Positions 21,101 through 29,129 of a stretch of DNA of 64,000 nucleotides are shown here, piece after piece. Within the stretch, counting starts at the first letter, position 1, and the number at the start of each line of letters is the position of its first letter. The position numbers and the translations under genes were made by a program. Location: NCBI RefSeq assembly GCF_900115435.1, contig NZ_FOWK01000003.1:62001-126000 (forward strand). Direction: 5' to 3'. The notes under the pieces were generated by a model. That model was not told where the DNA came from and made no database searches. It saw nothing but the letters and a program-made list of their open reading frames with translations. The stretch is from Prevotella sp. tf2-5 (lineage in GTDB: Bacteria > Bacteroidota > Bacteroidia > Bacteroidales > Bacteroidaceae).

Positions 21101-22542
21101 GTGAACTCAAAGGCGACAGCCAGGACCTGGTCGGTCTGTAGACCTGTCTTGAGGGAGACGTATCCTAATGCTTTATTGACTGTGTATTCCGAACTGGTGA
21201 GCAGTCGTGCGGCGGCTAGTTTCTCATAGTCCACGCTACCCACGAATTTTCCGCTATTATCAAGAATTGTCGATGTCAGGTCGATATTACGGGCTTCGGC
21301 ATAGGTGGTAATCATCTCGTTATACTCCCTGTTGGCGCTATTATCGGGGATGTTAGAGTCTTTACCTCCTTTTCCCCATTCAGTGGAAGTACTCTCGCCA
21401 AGATCTGTGAGTGCGATGATATTACGGGTATTGGCTGTCGTTCCCGTCTTGTTGGTGACCCATATCTCCACACGGGTAATCTGGATACCTGTCATGAGGT
21501 TGGGCAGTTTCTGCATGGCATCATCGTAATGCTCCCTGAAATACTTTGCCAGGAAGAAGTGGCGGTTCTCCTCATAGTCAGCGATGTTAAACTCGAAGGG
21601 AGTCAGTTGCACACCACCCTTGGAGGATACACTGGTCGTCGTGGATTTCTTCTGGGAGAAGACGGTCTGCAGTTTCAGCTTGCCAAACTGCATATCGGTA
21701 CGGACACCAAAGAGGCTGGAGGCTCCTTTGACCAGTGAGTTATTGGTGGGGAAGGTGATGTTACCAGCCTCGATGAGTTTGATGATCTCGTCCTCCTTAC
21801 CTTCGTAACGCAGTTTGATATTCTTGGTATCGAAGTCGAAAGTGGCGTCCGTGTTGTAGTTCAGGTTCATATTCACCTTATCACCAACCTTACCGTTCAC
21901 GTTCAGGTTGATCTTCTCGTCAAAGTCTATCGCCTTCGTGTTCCTGTTACGCTCTGGTAGCGACGGGTTGTCGATGCTCTTGAAGTTTGCGCCTAGCTTC
22001 AGCTCGGCAGTACCTTGTGTCTTGATACGCACACCACCCGGTCCGAAGATCTTCTCCGCAGGACCTAAGTCGAAGTGCATGTCGGCAAAGTCGAATTTGT
22101 CCTTGCCCTTGGTGGCGAAGTTGGCAGCGTTCTTCTGACGGAAGAAACTGCGAAGCTCACGCTCACGACTCCATTCCTGGTATTCCTCCGGGGTCATCAG
22201 GATGGGGGCGTTGAGGTAGGAGCTGCCGATCTTCGAACCAATCAGGTACACACCTGTGGAATCGTCGTATTCCGCCTGTTGCTTGATGTTCTCAGGCATA
22301 CGGAGGTCGACGACGGAGCTGTCAAGGTCGCTCACCAATACGGGAGTTGTTCTCTTGATTTTCCAACGGGGGTGCAGCAGAGAGTCGGGAATCTCGTCAT
22401 CCTCTGTCACCAACGTGGGTTGTGCCTTGATGGAGTCTTTGTCGTCTGGGCGTGAAGGGAAGGGGAATAATGCTGGCAGCATGTGTGCCAGGGCAACCAT
22501 GCTGATGAGCAGAAGGATAATATATACGCCGAACCTCTTCAC
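15127..22542 (-). CDS. sprA: Type IX secretion outer-membrane translocon SprA (Sov)
   Basis: A giant 2471-residue outer-membrane protein forming the conducting channel of the type IX secretion system. It has an N-terminal hydrophobic signal ([20 protein letters not shown]). Beta-strand-rich motifs typical of SprA recur, such as [35 protein letters not shown] and [18 protein letters not shown]. It ends in an aromatic outer-membrane strand ([12 protein letters not shown]). Usual family length is 2300-2500, so it looks intact. A lysine-rich segment with three KDKN(A/T) repeats lies in the C-terminal third. It follows ruvA by 10 bp, a pairing known across Bacteroidota. Its presence implies T9SS cargo elsewhere in the genome; I saw no clear T9SS C-terminal sorting domain in this window. 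Confidence 0.95.
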   Translation of the reverse strand: MKRFGVYIILLLISMVALAHMLPALFPFPSRPDDKDSIKAQPTLVTEDDEIPDSLLHPRWKIKRTTPVLVSDLDSSVVDLRMPENIKQQAEYDDSTGVYLIGSKIGSSYLNAPILMTPEEYQEWSRERELRSFFRQKNAANFATKGKDKFDFADMHFDLGPAEKIFGPGGVRIKTQGTAELKLGANFKSIDNPSLPERNRNTKAIDFDEKINLNVNGKVGDKVNMNLNYNTDATFDFDTKNIKLRYEGKEDEIIKLIEAGNITFPTNNSLVKGASSLFGVRTDMQFGKLKLQTVFSQKKSTTTSVSSKGGVQLTPFEFNIADYEENRHFFLAKYFREHYDDAMQKLPNLMTGIQITRVEIWVTNKTGTTANTRNIIALTDLGESTSTEWGKGGKDSNIPDNSANREYNEMITTYAEARNIDLTSTILDNSGKFVGSVDYEKLAAARLLTSSEYTVNKALGYVSLKTGLQTDQVLAVAFEFTYGGQTYQVGEFASDLTRANEALYVKSLKNTSNNPSQNNWPLMMKNVYYLASNVEKTKFRLDIKFQSDTAGVYLTYIPEVKDITLLRGLGCDRLDNNNRAHPNGFFDYVEGYTVSEGRVFLPSVEPFGKTLRQFLKKNHVPDDKIAKYTFSELYDTTRTAAKQMTDKNKYLLVGQFKGTAANVISLGAYNVPQGSVVVTAGGVILNEGSDYSVDYSAGEVTILNQSIIDAGTSVNVSLESNTDYGMQRKTMLGLNWEYDFSKDLQVGGTFQYLTEQTLTSKVTMGQEPLRNMLWGLNINWKHESQWLTNILDKLPFLHCTQPSQISFTGEFAQLIAGQAGGTQDNASYIDDFENAKNGLDVSEPKSWTMSSVPTMFKEYNDKDSVTSGFNRSLLAWYNIDPLFTYRTSSLTPSHIKSDLEQLSNHYVRAVYVSELYPNRQQSTYSGATATLPILNLAYYPQERGAYNLDTDVDVMGKLTRPMQRWGGMMRKLDTNDFETANVEYIEFWLLDPFIYTNQQSDANEYGGDLYINLGEVSEDILKDGKKFYESGMPVDGTNNFSYTPWGKVPIQATQTYAFATSPGSRAKQDVGFNGLNDEEERSKPAYANFLNGVNVNDSVRAAWNADPANDNYHYFRGRDLDERQASILDRYKRINMPQGNSPDSDQQTEGYDTSYKTFPDVEDINQDFTLNEYERYFQYKVSIRPEDMVLGRNHITDIREASVSLRNGNRETVKWYQFRIPLDQYEDCVGNISDFTSVRFMRMFLTQFKRPIVLRFGSLDLVRGEWRIYQQPLSTVSESGILEVSAVNIEENNDKRPVNYVLPPGISRVTDPSQPQLVEENEQSMKMDVRDLAPGESKAVYKNTMLDLRRYKHIQMFNHANHLIDDYNLKNGELALFIRFGSDYKNNYYEYEIPLSLTPDRNDYNKYNVEDCRAVWPKENMLDLDLNLFTTLKKERNKSRASGGASFNQIYSIADPSNPSNTASIVGNPTLGEVKTMMIGVRNISNEHKSGEVWVNELRLMDTNNNGGWAASGALNVQLSDIGSINMTGKIMTAGFGGLEEGVLQRSNDDYKTYSITANVDLGKFFPDKAKVSAPLYYSITKEERRPKYNPLDTDLELKDALDAAASKQERDSIESIAVTKSTTTNFSLSNVRVGIKTKRHPMPYDPANFSFSYSNSHRHTSGETTVYENENQWRGALNYSYSPVYKPWEPFKKSKSKSKWAQYPKQFGLNWLPQNISFNTDIQRFYHELQERDMEDLGGQKLPVSWSSQFLWNREFSLRWDLTKNLHLNFQSATHAEIEEPYDERPINKDLYPDRYEAWKDSVWHSILHFGVPLDYQQHFTASFQFPLNKLPIFDWMTADASYNATYRWVRGTDLENGTNLGNTIANNRQLNINGNFNMETLYNHIPFLKKANERFKKAASANTSKTRNNTKDKNTKDKNAKDKNAKQNKKEEKILPKNQNAWQKEVTLMADSSIIVNHGKKTKKLTVTARTKDGKKYAIKYKVLDDNRIRIKNRDTIQLMLSIAPKPPSEKQWWYKPAQTGARLLMMVRSIGISYRNQYSMSIPGFLPNIGDAFGQRTGSVMAPGLGFAFGMVDDSYIQKAHNNGWLLEVDSVATPATTNLTKDLQIKATLEPFRDLKIDLNASRTETKAKSIQYMFEGMPTTQSGTFTMTTISLKSALEGIGDANNGFHSASFDRFCSLLASYQQRAEAQYGTSVDQYHASVMIPAFLSAYTSSGGGLSFFPSLTRLLPNWTVRYTGLSKLPWFRDVFKSVTFNHAYKSIYAVGSYTANAGTNSLLGYNVPTVSLNESFSPLIGVDFTFQNNLTAKVEYRTTRVLNLSMTSVQINESRSNDWVVGLAYKISDFNLFGSNGNRKVKKAQRGSRKKANDKQQTATTTAPKTGVNHDLNMRLDFSLRKQAAITRDIASQTSAASSGNTALKISFMADYTLSRLLTLSAYYDRQTNTPLLSASSYPTTTHDFGLSLKFSLTR
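16763..16807 (-). repeat. 15-bp tandem repeat inside sprA
   Basis: Three 15-bp units (16763-16777, 16778-16792, 16793-16807) encode the [15 protein letters not shown] part of a Lys-rich stretch. The units differ by a few silent or conservative bases, so this is an old repeat. Confidence 0.8.
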
Positions 22543-22552
22543 GCGAAAAACC

Positions 22553-23155
22553 TTACTTGATCTGTTTCAATGCCAGTTTGACAACCTGCTCCACGGGAGC
22601 GTCAGGCTGTTCTTGTAAGATGGCGATGACGACTTTCTGGGTAGGGGCAGGGGAGAATCCCAACATAGTGAGCGCTGCCACTGCCTCGTCGCGGACGGCA
22701 TTGTTGATGGGGGTGGCGATGGTTCCGCCAGCAGGTATCTCGTCGGCGATACCCAAGGCGACAATCTTGTCACGAAGGTCGACGATGATACGCTGTGCCG
22801 TCATCTTCCCAATACCCTTGATACCTTTCACGATTCGTTCGTTGCCTGTCGAGATCGCACCGCAGAGCTCTGACACACTCATCGACGAGAGCATCATGCG
22901 AGCGGTGTTGGGACCTACGCCACTGACGGAGATGAGTAACTCAAACATCTCCCGTTCTTTCTTGTTCACAAAACCATACAAGACATAGGCGTCTTCCCGA
23001 ATCGCCTCATAGACATAGAGTCTCACCTCTTTCTTGCCTTGGATGGCACTGTAAGTGTTCAGCGAGATATTCAGACCATAGCCCACTCCTGCCGCTTCAA
23101 CCGTTGCTAATGCAGGGGTGAGTTCCGTCAACTCGCCCTTAATGTATTCTATCAT
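22553..23155 (-). CDS. ruvA: Holliday junction branch migration protein RuvA
   Basis: Tetrameric four-way-junction DNA-binding subunit that loads the RuvB motor. The 200 residues have the usual three parts: OB-fold N-domain ([26 protein letters not shown]), helix-hairpin-helix segments ([18 protein letters not shown] and [16 protein letters not shown]), and a C-terminal three-helix domain ([12 protein letters not shown]). First gene of ruvA-sprA. An 18-bp palindrome lies 5 bp upstream of its ATG. Confidence 0.96.
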   Translation of the reverse strand: MIEYIKGELTELTPALATVEAAGVGYGLNISLNTYSAIQGKKEVRLYVYEAIREDAYVLYGFVNKKEREMFELLISVSGVGPNTARMMLSSMSVSELCGAISTGNERIVKGIKGIGKMTAQRIIVDLRDKIVALGIADEIPAGGTIATPINNAVRDEAVAALTMLGFSPAPTQKVVIAILQEQPDAPVEQVVKLALKQIK

Positions 23156-23160
23156 TTGCG

Positions 23161-23213
23161 CATTGTATTAATACAATGATATAAACGCAGACAGTTCGCG
23201 ATTTATTGTATTA
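23161..23213. promoter_or_regulatory. Palindromic operator candidate upstream of ruvA
   Basis: CATTGTATTAATACAATG (23161-23178) is a perfect 18-bp palindrome. Its half ATTGTATTA recurs at 23205-23213. It sits in the divergent ruvA/ddh intergenic region, immediately 5' of ruvA. Confidence 0.6.
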
Positions 23214-23300
23214 GCCTTTGCTTACCCTATGCGAGATGGCAAAAAGATGTTATTTTTGAAATTTTTCTTTCTTTTCGTTACGTTTTTAGTCGAAAAAGTG

Positions 23301-23308
23301 TAATTTTG
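23301..23308 (+). promoter_or_regulatory. -7 element of the ddh promoter
   Basis: TAATTTTG matches the Bacteroidota -7 box, 76 bp upstream of the ddh ATG. No convincing -33 TTTG is seen at the right distance. Confidence 0.5.
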
Positions 23309-23384
23309 CAACCGAAATCGTACTCTTGGTACGCTTTGCAAGAAAAGAATTGAAGAAAAAACAACTAGATAATAGAAAATAGGT

Positions 23385-24284
23385 ATGAAAAAGATTCGTG
23401 CAGCCGTCGTTGGATACGGCAACATCGGTAAGTTTACCATTGAGGCGCTGGAAGCCTCGGCTGATTTTGAGATTGCAGGAATAGTACGTAGAAACGGGGC
23501 TGCCGACAAGCCTGCGGAGCTGGCTCCCTATGAGGTTGTGAAGGATATCAAGGAACTCAAGGATGTCGATGTCGCCATCCTTGCTACTCCTACTCGTTCT
23601 TGTGAGGAGTTCGCCAAACAGATTCTTCCCTTGGGTATCAATACTGTCGACTCGTTTGATATCCATACCAATATCCGTGGCTATCGTGAGCGTCTGATGG
23701 AACTGAACAAGAAGACCAACACCGTCAGCGTCATCGCCGCTGGATGGGATCCGGGCTCTGACTCTATCGTACGCACCCTTATGCAGAGTCTTGCCCCCAA
23801 GGGCTTGAGCTATACGAACTTCGGACCAGGTATGTCTATGGGTCACTCTGTCTGTGTACGCTCAAAGGCTGGTGTGAAGAACGCACTGTCCATGACGATT
23901 CCTCTGGGCGAGGGCATCCATCGCCGTATGGTATATGTCGAGCTGGAGGACGGTTATACTTTGGAGCAGGTGACGAAGGATATCAAGGCGGATCCTTATT
24001 TCGCCAATGACGAGACGCACGTGTTCGCTGTCGAGTCAGTGGATGCCGTGAAGGATATGGGGCATGGTGTCAACCTCGTCCGTAAGGGTGTGAGTGGTAA
24101 GACTCAGAACCAGCGCCTGGAGTTCAACATGAGCATCAATAATCCGGCACTCACCGCTCAGGTACTGGTCAACGTGGCTCGTGCCTCCATGCGTCAGCAA
24201 CCTGGTTGTTATACGATGATCGAGATTCCTGTCATCGACATGCTGCCTGGTGAGCGTGCTGACCTCATCGAGCATCTGGTATAA
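23385..24284 (+). CDS. ddh: meso-Diaminopimelate D-dehydrogenase
   Basis: NADPH-dependent enzyme (EC 1.4.1.16) that makes meso-diaminopimelate from tetrahydrodipicolinate in one step, for lysine and peptidoglycan. The 299 residues begin with a Rossmann motif, VVGYGNIGKF, then IVRRNG. The Ddh-specific segments VSVIAAGWDPGSDSIVRTL, FGPGMSMGHSV and the C-terminal NNPALTAQVLVNVARAS are all present. The gene is monocistronic, closed by a hairpin at 24316-24343. Confidence 0.95.
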   Translation: MKKIRAAVVGYGNIGKFTIEALEASADFEIAGIVRRNGAADKPAELAPYEVVKDIKELKDVDVAILATPTRSCEEFAKQILPLGINTVDSFDIHTNIRGYRERLMELNKKTNTVSVIAAGWDPGSDSIVRTLMQSLAPKGLSYTNFGPGMSMGHSVCVRSKAGVKNALSMTIPLGEGIHRRMVYVELEDGYTLEQVTKDIKADPYFANDETHVFAVESVDAVKDMGHGVNLVRKGVSGKTQNQRLEFNMSINNPALTAQVLVNVARASMRQQPGCYTMIEIPVIDMLPGERADLIEHLV

Positions 24285-24315
24285 GATTGCACTCTATACA
24301 ACAAGTATTTTTTTC

Positions 24316-24343
24316 ATGGGAGAGGTTGGCTAACCTCTCCCAT
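24316..24343 (+). terminator. ddh terminator hairpin
   Basis: ATGGGAGAGGTT, loop GGCT, AACCTCTCCCAT: a perfect 12-bp stem 32 bp after the ddh stop. The following T-run is weak (CTCTTTG). Confidence 0.7.
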
Positions 24344-24459
24344 CTCTTTGCATGCATATTCAATGAGTATTTTTACAGCAGATTTAAGCGAAGGTAACAG
24401 ACTTATTTTGTAAAATAATAATCGTTAAATTTCTATTGATATTTGCTTCAATTATATTG

Positions 24460-24501
24460 CAATTCGAAATTTTATGTTACTTTGCAGTAAATTTCGAATT
24501 G
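24460..24501. promoter_or_regulatory. 13-bp inverted repeat flanking a -7-like box
   Basis: CAATTCGAAATTT (24460-24472) and AAATTTCGAATTG (24489-24501) are perfect inverted arms. The 16-nt space between them contains TTACTTTG (24477-24484), close to the -7 consensus. This could be an operator over the promoter of the remnant gene at 24525. Confidence 0.6.
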
Positions 24502-24524
24502 AAAGTAAGTAACAGATAGCAATT

Positions 24525-24674
24525 ATGGCGAATTATATCAACAGACCGCGATACCTGCAACAACTTATTGACAGGCGTGACAATGGTGATGACATTGCTA
24601 CCTATACCGACAATAACGGAATTGTCTTTATGGGACTGATACAGTTTTTGCTTAATGATGATATTCTGAAATAG
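24525..24674 (+). pseudogene. Collapsed remnant of an AAA ATPase (ATPase/DUF4143 family)
   Basis: A 49-codon frame whose first part, INRPRYLQQLIDRRDNG, matches my memory of the N-terminus of Bacteroidota ATP-binding proteins of the AAA_14/DUF4143 family (just before their Walker A). The second part, DNNGIVFMGLIQFLLNDDIL, resembles their C-terminus. The Walker A and B region and the rest of the protein are missing. The simplest reading is a large in-frame internal deletion that left the ends joined. It could alternatively be a real small protein. It keeps a promoter-like region with an inverted repeat. Confidence 0.55.
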
Positions 24675-24804
24675 TTTATGTCATCAATTTATCCTTCCTT
24701 ACAAACAATAAAAACGAAAAACAATGAATAGGAAAGAGAGAGACGGAATTCAGAGCCAAGATTGCCGAGTTGGATGCTTATGTGGGAAAGATGTATGACT
24801 TATA

Positions 24805-24834
24805 AAATGAGCCTCCCCGAAGGGAGGCTCATTT
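24805..24834. terminator. Bidirectional terminator downstream of the VirE-like gene
   Basis: AAATGAGCCTCCC, loop CGAA, GGGAGGCTCATTT: a perfect 13-bp stem with a four-base loop. T-rich flanks on both strands (ATTTGTT on plus, ATTTTATA on minus). It is 2 bp after the minus-strand stop at 24836. Confidence 0.85.
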
Positions 24835-24835
24835 G

Positions 24836-27019
24836 TTATTGGATTTTCTGCCAGAGGTTGGTGTCGGTTTTTACGACGAGACCTTCTTTCACCCAGCGGT
24901 AGATGATGGTCTTTACTACTGGCGACTCGTTGTTGGACAGACGGAGGTTTACCAAGTCCTCCTTCGTGAACTCCTTGGGCAACGCATCCAGATAGTAGAT
25001 GTTGCTCTTCGAGGTCTGTGGGCTTAACGTGTTGTTGTGCAAGGCATCAATCTTGTCACCATAGAGCTGTAACTGGTAGTGGAGACAACGCTCAGCATAC
25101 CAGAGGGCAAACTTAATGGCGCGCTCCGTCTCTTGACGACCTTCGAGCAGATAGGCGATGATGCCAGCTCGGAAACCATTGAGAGCAGCACGACGACGCA
25201 GTACATCAAGCGAGTAGCGCAACGTCTGAAGATACTCTTGACGCTTGCCTTCATCCCATTCCTCAATGGCTTTGTTGATGAGTGGCAAATCCACCTCACC
25301 CTCCTCGTCCATCAGACAAAGGCACTGGCGCTTCACTTTTTCTTCACCTTCCTGACTCCACGCCTTGAACTCAGGCATCTTTGCACCTACCATATCAGGT
25401 AGGATGACAGGTGTCACTCGGCTCACGAGACCACTCTCCGCATCAGCAAAGAAGGCTCGGCATTTATTGGGTGTTCCACACATCACCATATTGTAATAGA
25501 GGGTGACCTTGCCGGAGAACGAGTCCTTCGAGATGCGATGCTGCCCCCAGGGCTTGTTGTCATAAGCCAGACGGAAGAGGTCGTTCTTCTCTGTCCACGC
25601 ACCGCCTTTGTTGTTCTTCAATACCGTTTCAATCTCAGGGGCATAGGTGAAGAGATGCTTACCTTTCGCATAGAGGGCACGCTCCAAGAATGCCGACACG
25701 CCGATGTTGGGTTCGATGATGCGGATCTGGGCACAGGGATTCTCCACTTCCTCACCGTCTTTCTTCGCCAGCGAATAGGCAATCTCCTTCTGCCATTCCA
25801 CCTCGTCCTGCTTGATGATAGGGTCCATCAGTAACTCGAATTCATTGTCAACGAACGACTTACCTGTGGCTTGAGGAGCCTCGATATCCACGATGAAGCT
25901 GGGTGAGTTCAGCTTGCCATCACGATACTTGGCACGGATGCCTGTTGCCAACGTACCCAACATCGGCATTGCCGCTATCAGTGTCGCCTCTCGGAACTCC
26001 TCTGGAGCGTGGTCGGACAAGTCTTGAAGGATACCAGGCAGCTCATTGTCGACTGGAACGACAGTCGTTTCCTCAGCCTCTGCTGATCCTGCTTCGATAG
26101 CTGCTCCCAACGATGAGAGTACCTCATGCATCATCGAAGGAATACCTGCAGGACGTGTGCTGCCTACGGCACTCTTGATGGTGGACAATACCTCATGATC
26201 CGACAGTCCCCAATGGGGTAGAATCGCAAAGAGTTTCTGTTCGTCAAAGTCACAGATGAAACGCAGGTAGCGACTCATGGTGTAGAGAGCCATATTGCGT
26301 TCACCCTCAGCAGGTGCATCGCCATAACCCAATTTCCAAAGCAGAGCCTGTACGATGTTCTCGTAGGGGATGCCTTTATAGTTAAAAGTTGAGAGTTTAG
26401 AGTTTAGAGTTGAAACTTCCGTTTTATCCTCAGATTCTTCAGAGACCTCTTTCTGCGCAGCCGAATGGTCAATGGTGAATGGTGAATGGTCAATGTCCTC
26501 AAACACCACTGGGTCGAGCAGCTTCACATACTGTTCGCTGACCATGAAACAGCAGCGTGCCAGATCAGTCACATGCGAGTCATAGCTGACACCCAGGCGA
26601 CTCGCCAACTTCTGGATGTCCTCCTCGATGGTAGAACCTGGTGTTCGCCAAGCCCAGATGTGGGTACCACCACCTGCACTCTCAGCAAAGTAGACGATGC
26701 GGAATTCCTCAATGAGGTTCTCGTCCTGCACCTTCTGCCAAAGTTGTTCTGTCAGTCCCTTCTCGTCGATGTCGAGGAAGAAGAGTCCTGAGGGTACTGC
26801 ATCCTCAGCCTTGCGCGAACCATTGTTAAAACACTGTGCAAGAGGCAGCCATACGGGCAGTTCCTTCTTGCGATTCATATTTTTGTTCTGCTTCACGTCC
26901 TGAAGGATTTCCTCCACGTGATTCTTCGCCAGCAGTTGACGATAAGCAGCCATGCTCGCCTTGCGAGGCTTGCCGCTAAATGATTGTGCCAATTGAATCA
27001 TATCGGCGGCAAAGGTCAC
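24836..27019 (-). CDS. VirE-like primase/helicase protein (BT4734-type N-domain plus DUF3987)
   Basis: A 727-residue protein. The N-domain (about 1-175) looks like an archaeo-eukaryotic primase fold: FLDID (D83, D85) then SAGGGTHIW (H120), i.e. the DxD and GGGxH motifs of prim-pols. A DUF3987-type helicase/ATPase domain follows (about 330-640), with P-loop APQATGKS (381-388). Between them is a low-complexity linker made by two heptad DNA repeats. Replication-like proteins of this kind are widespread in Bacteroidota genomes, function unknown. Start GTG 27019 is uncertain: the same frame is open for 21 codons upstream, back to the neighbour's stop, with coding-like residues (FEPQLIKSHFEGARPL) but no ATG. 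It is 56 bp after the 490-residue gene, probably in one transcript. Confidence 0.78.
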   Translation of the reverse strand: MTFAADMIQLAQSFSGKPRKASMAAYRQLLAKNHVEEILQDVKQNKNMNRKKELPVWLPLAQCFNNGSRKAEDAVPSGLFFLDIDEKGLTEQLWQKVQDENLIEEFRIVYFAESAGGGTHIWAWRTPGSTIEEDIQKLASRLGVSYDSHVTDLARCCFMVSEQYVKLLDPVVFEDIDHSPFTIDHSAAQKEVSEESEDKTEVSTLNSKLSTFNYKGIPYENIVQALLWKLGYGDAPAEGERNMALYTMSRYLRFICDFDEQKLFAILPHWGLSDHEVLSTIKSAVGSTRPAGIPSMMHEVLSSLGAAIEAGSAEAEETTVVPVDNELPGILQDLSDHAPEEFREATLIAAMPMLGTLATGIRAKYRDGKLNSPSFIVDIEAPQATGKSFVDNEFELLMDPIIKQDEVEWQKEIAYSLAKKDGEEVENPCAQIRIIEPNIGVSAFLERALYAKGKHLFTYAPEIETVLKNNKGGAWTEKNDLFRLAYDNKPWGQHRISKDSFSGKVTLYYNMVMCGTPNKCRAFFADAESGLVSRVTPVILPDMVGAKMPEFKAWSQEGEEKVKRQCLCLMDEEGEVDLPLINKAIEEWDEGKRQEYLQTLRYSLDVLRRRAALNGFRAGIIAYLLEGRQETERAIKFALWYAERCLHYQLQLYGDKIDALHNNTLSPQTSKSNIYYLDALPKEFTKEDLVNLRLSNNESPVVKTIIYRWVKEGLVVKTDTNLWQKIQ
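26381..26415. repeat. Heptad repeat inside the VirE-like gene (GTTnAnA type)
   Basis: Five 7-bp units on the plus strand: GTTAAAA, GTTGAGA, GTTTAGA, GTTTAGA, GTTGAAA. They encode the linker residues TLNSKLSTFN. Seven is not a multiple of three, so gain or loss of a unit shifts the frame. Confidence 0.85.
26464..26498. repeat. Heptad repeat inside the VirE-like gene (AATGGTn type)
   Basis: AATGGTC, AATGGTG, AATGGTG, AATGGTC, then a degenerate AATGTCC. It encodes the linker region DIDHSPFTIDHS. It lies 48 bp from the other heptad array in the same linker. Confidence 0.8.
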
Positions 27020-27075
27020 AAGGGGTCTTGCACCTTCAAAGTGGGATTTTATAAGTTGTGGTTCAAAGACGTAAA

Positions 27076-28521
27076 TTATGATTTAGCGAATGCTAACTGC
27101 TTATATTTCTGATAGATAGCATTGAACGTTTTTTGCACATTTTTTATTTCTTCGCCCATTCCTTCCTGGATGTTTTTCCTGAAAGTACCCACATACTGCT
27201 TCTTAGTCAGTTTTTCTGCCAAGTCATTGTCGGAATGGGCTCCGAAGACTGCACTTTTTTTCAATTCTCCCACCAAGTGACAGAAGAAACGTGCAGTAAA
27301 CAGGTTGTTGTGCGGACTCTTGCGTGTCACTTTCAGATGAGCGAAGATGGTCTCGTCCTGAATCAGTTCATGCCACAAGGCTTCATAATGTTTTTCCCAC
27401 GTCTTAGCCACCAGGTTGCCCAGCTTGCTGGCAGCCTCGAGGACGGCCTCACCCACACGTTGTTGGTCGTCCAGCACCAGTTGCTCGTCGCCAAACTTGG
27501 TGGTGGGGTTGAGTTCTCGGGCAATCTCCGACAGTGTCGCCAGGTGGAAGATGAAGTGGCGCAGGGCATCGTCATCGAGATGGGTATCGAGAAAGAACTC
27601 ATCGAAGGTCTTGCGATCGGTGGACCACTTGGCAAACAACCCTCCAGGCACCTTCCCCAGTTCTTTGCGCTCCTTGGTGCGTTCAGCCGTCATGATATCT
27701 TTCCACGAACTGCTGTCGCTGACCACGCGGAGTGTCTCGCGACGCTCTTGCCAATACTCCCACCAACGGTTGCTCTCACGTACCTGCATGAGTACTTTAT
27801 TAAAAAACTGCGCCATTGCCTTGCGGTCAGTTCGGCGTTGTTGCATCAGACTAACAAACAAACCTGGTAACAAAATCAACAATAACAGTCCTATCAGCAT
27901 CATCTGCAGATTCTCGCTCATCTGCCTGTCAAGCGTTTCTATGACCTGTCGCATATTCTGAAGCTGGCTGATAATCTCTTCCTGCTCCTCTGCGTCGCCT
28001 TCAGTATTGACGTCCTGAAGGATTTGTGCCACCATCATCAAGTCTTTAGGATTCAGGTGTTGGGCACATACACCGAAGATGTATTGTAGCGACACTATCT
28101 TTCGGATAGTTTCCTGCTGTTCCGTAGGCAAGGTCACGTGTTGTGTCATCGTCTGGAAAACCAGGTCGAAGAAGGGTGTCGCTTGTTTGTTAGATGATGC
28201 TCCGCCCAACAGTCGTTGTACCAGTGTCATGAACGACTGACGTATACTGGTATTCGAAACGGTCTTGTTGATGCGCTCCAGGTACTCTGAAAACAAATAT
28301 GTTGTGGGTATCTTGTTGAGTTCCATCAGCGCCATCACTACATGCTGCGTACGCATCAGGGCTGCATAAACCTCCGCCTCAATGCAGGTATCCATACCAC
28401 TTGTTACCTCTTGTGCCAGCGTATCCAGTCTTTGTGTCGCCACTTCCCAATGATGGCACAGCAGGGCTGTCAGTTGCTCTGCGCGCTCGTCGTCAACAAT
28501 TCTTTTTATTTCCATCGTCAT
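27076..28521 (-). CDS. Unrecognised membrane protein partnered with the VirE-like gene
   Basis: I do not recognise this family. From ATG 28521 it has about 481 residues. The frame extends to GTG 28548, but that start lies inside a 32-bp palindrome. Visible: a helical, charged N-half (EIKRIVDDERAEQLTALL, then SIRQSFMTLVQRLLGG), a coiled-coil-like acidic stretch (EGDAEEQEEIISQLQNMRQV), one strong membrane segment (MMLIGLLLLILLPGLFVSLM, about residues 207-226), then a large soluble basic/acidic C-half. No catalytic motif stands out. It is upstream of the prim-pol/helicase gene on the same strand by 56 bp, with two large palindromes in front. The pair looks like a functional unit of mobile or defensive origin; this is inference only. 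Confidence 0.65.
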   Translation of the reverse strand: MTMEIKRIVDDERAEQLTALLCHHWEVATQRLDTLAQEVTSGMDTCIEAEVYAALMRTQHVVMALMELNKIPTTYLFSEYLERINKTVSNTSIRQSFMTLVQRLLGGASSNKQATPFFDLVFQTMTQHVTLPTEQQETIRKIVSLQYIFGVCAQHLNPKDLMMVAQILQDVNTEGDAEEQEEIISQLQNMRQVIETLDRQMSENLQMMLIGLLLLILLPGLFVSLMQQRRTDRKAMAQFFNKVLMQVRESNRWWEYWQERRETLRVVSDSSSWKDIMTAERTKERKELGKVPGGLFAKWSTDRKTFDEFFLDTHLDDDALRHFIFHLATLSEIARELNPTTKFGDEQLVLDDQQRVGEAVLEAASKLGNLVAKTWEKHYEALWHELIQDETIFAHLKVTRKSPHNNLFTARFFCHLVGELKKSAVFGAHSDNDLAEKLTKKQYVGTFRKNIQEGMGEEIKNVQKTFNAIYQKYKQLAFAKS

Positions 28522-28542
28522 ATCTCTTGGTTTTGTTCTATC

Positions 28543-28574
28543 GGTCACATGGTCACAGCTGTGACCATGTGACC
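28543..28574. repeat. 32-bp perfect palindrome upstream of the membrane-protein gene
   Basis: Arm GGTCACATGGTCACAG (28543-28558) is followed directly by its exact reverse complement (28559-28574). Each arm is itself two 8-bp direct units (GGTCACAT, GGTCACAG). The palindrome ends 22 bp upstream of ATG 28521. Confidence 0.92.
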
Positions 28575-28663
28575 ATTTCGCTTCGTTGATATCATTAGTT
28601 CGTTTATAAATATTTGTATATCAAAACATTACATTGTTATCTTATCTCACCGCCATCCTCTGC

Positions 28664-28693
28664 GGTCACATGGTCACAGTTGTGACCGTGACC
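28664..28693. repeat. Second, imperfect copy of the GGTCAC palindrome
   Basis: The same 16-bp arm GGTCACATGGTCACAG (28664-28679) is followed by one T and a shortened inverted arm, TGTGACCGTGACC (28681-28693), missing two bases relative to the first palindrome. It starts 121 bp from the first copy. Confidence 0.88.
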
Positions 28694-28845
28694 ATTTTTT
28701 GCGTACAAATGTTCTACAATTATCGTAGAAGAGTTGAATAATAATTTCAAATTGCAAAGATACAAAGAAATTATGAAAGTTCCATTTTTTTTTCGATAAA
28801 ATATTCATCCACATATGGATATCCTTAGAAGGCATTCCCTCCCGA

Positions 28846-28977
28846 GTTAGGTACCGACTATCCATGCGTTAGGTACCGACTATCTATGTGTTAGGTGCCG
28901 CCTTCGACCCTCGAAGCCCGTACCTTCGACCCGAGGAAGCGACACCTTCGCAGGCAGGAGGTGCCGCCTTCATAACA
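28846..28977. repeat. Array B: six 22-bp periodic units
   Basis: Units start at 28846, 28868, 28890, 28912, 28934 and 28956. The first two share GTTAGGTACCGACTATC, and the third shares GTTAGGT. Units 3-6 all carry CCTTC at unit positions 12-16. The period stays exactly 22 although the unit sequence drifts, as in array A. CTTCGA-CCC-TCGAAG forms a small inverted repeat between units 3 and 4. Confidence 0.75.
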
Positions 28978-29018
28978 CACCCCTGTTAGGTGCTTTTTAT
29001 TCCGATATCTCTTATCTC

Positions 29019-29084
29019 AGTAAATTCACTGAATTTGGTGAGTAAATTCACTGAATTTACTGAGTAAACACACTGAATTTACTT
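29019..29084. repeat. Array C: three 22-bp palindromic units
   Basis: Units at 29019, 29041 and 29063. The middle unit is a perfect palindrome, AGTAAATTCA-C-TGAATTTACT; the flanking units differ by three or four bases. It lies 42 bp after array B. Confidence 0.88.
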
Positions 29085-29129
29085 TCATAGGAGATACTTC
29101 TACCAGTCTCGAATCGCTTAATCGAAATG

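Larger units (their letters stand above)
24285..24835. other. Gap between ddh and the VirE-like gene: terminators and gene debris
   Basis: Holds the ddh terminator, an inverted repeat around a -7-like box, a 49-codon collapsed ATPase remnant, a second short remnant frame (about 24728-24805) and a strong bidirectional terminator (24805-24834). The second remnant reads TEFRAKIAELDAYVGKMYDL before TAA 24803-24805 and has no start codon. It looks like the C-terminal tail of a longer lost protein that I cannot identify. Confidence 0.65.

Noticed and set aside
24724..24805. Small gene starting at ATG 24724
   Set aside because: The ATG frame stops early and the residues that look protein-like (IAELDAYVGKMYDL) are in another frame with no start; treated as a remnant.
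28846..29084. CRISPR array or attachment-site cluster
   Set aside because: No spacer-repeat alternation and no integrase in the window.
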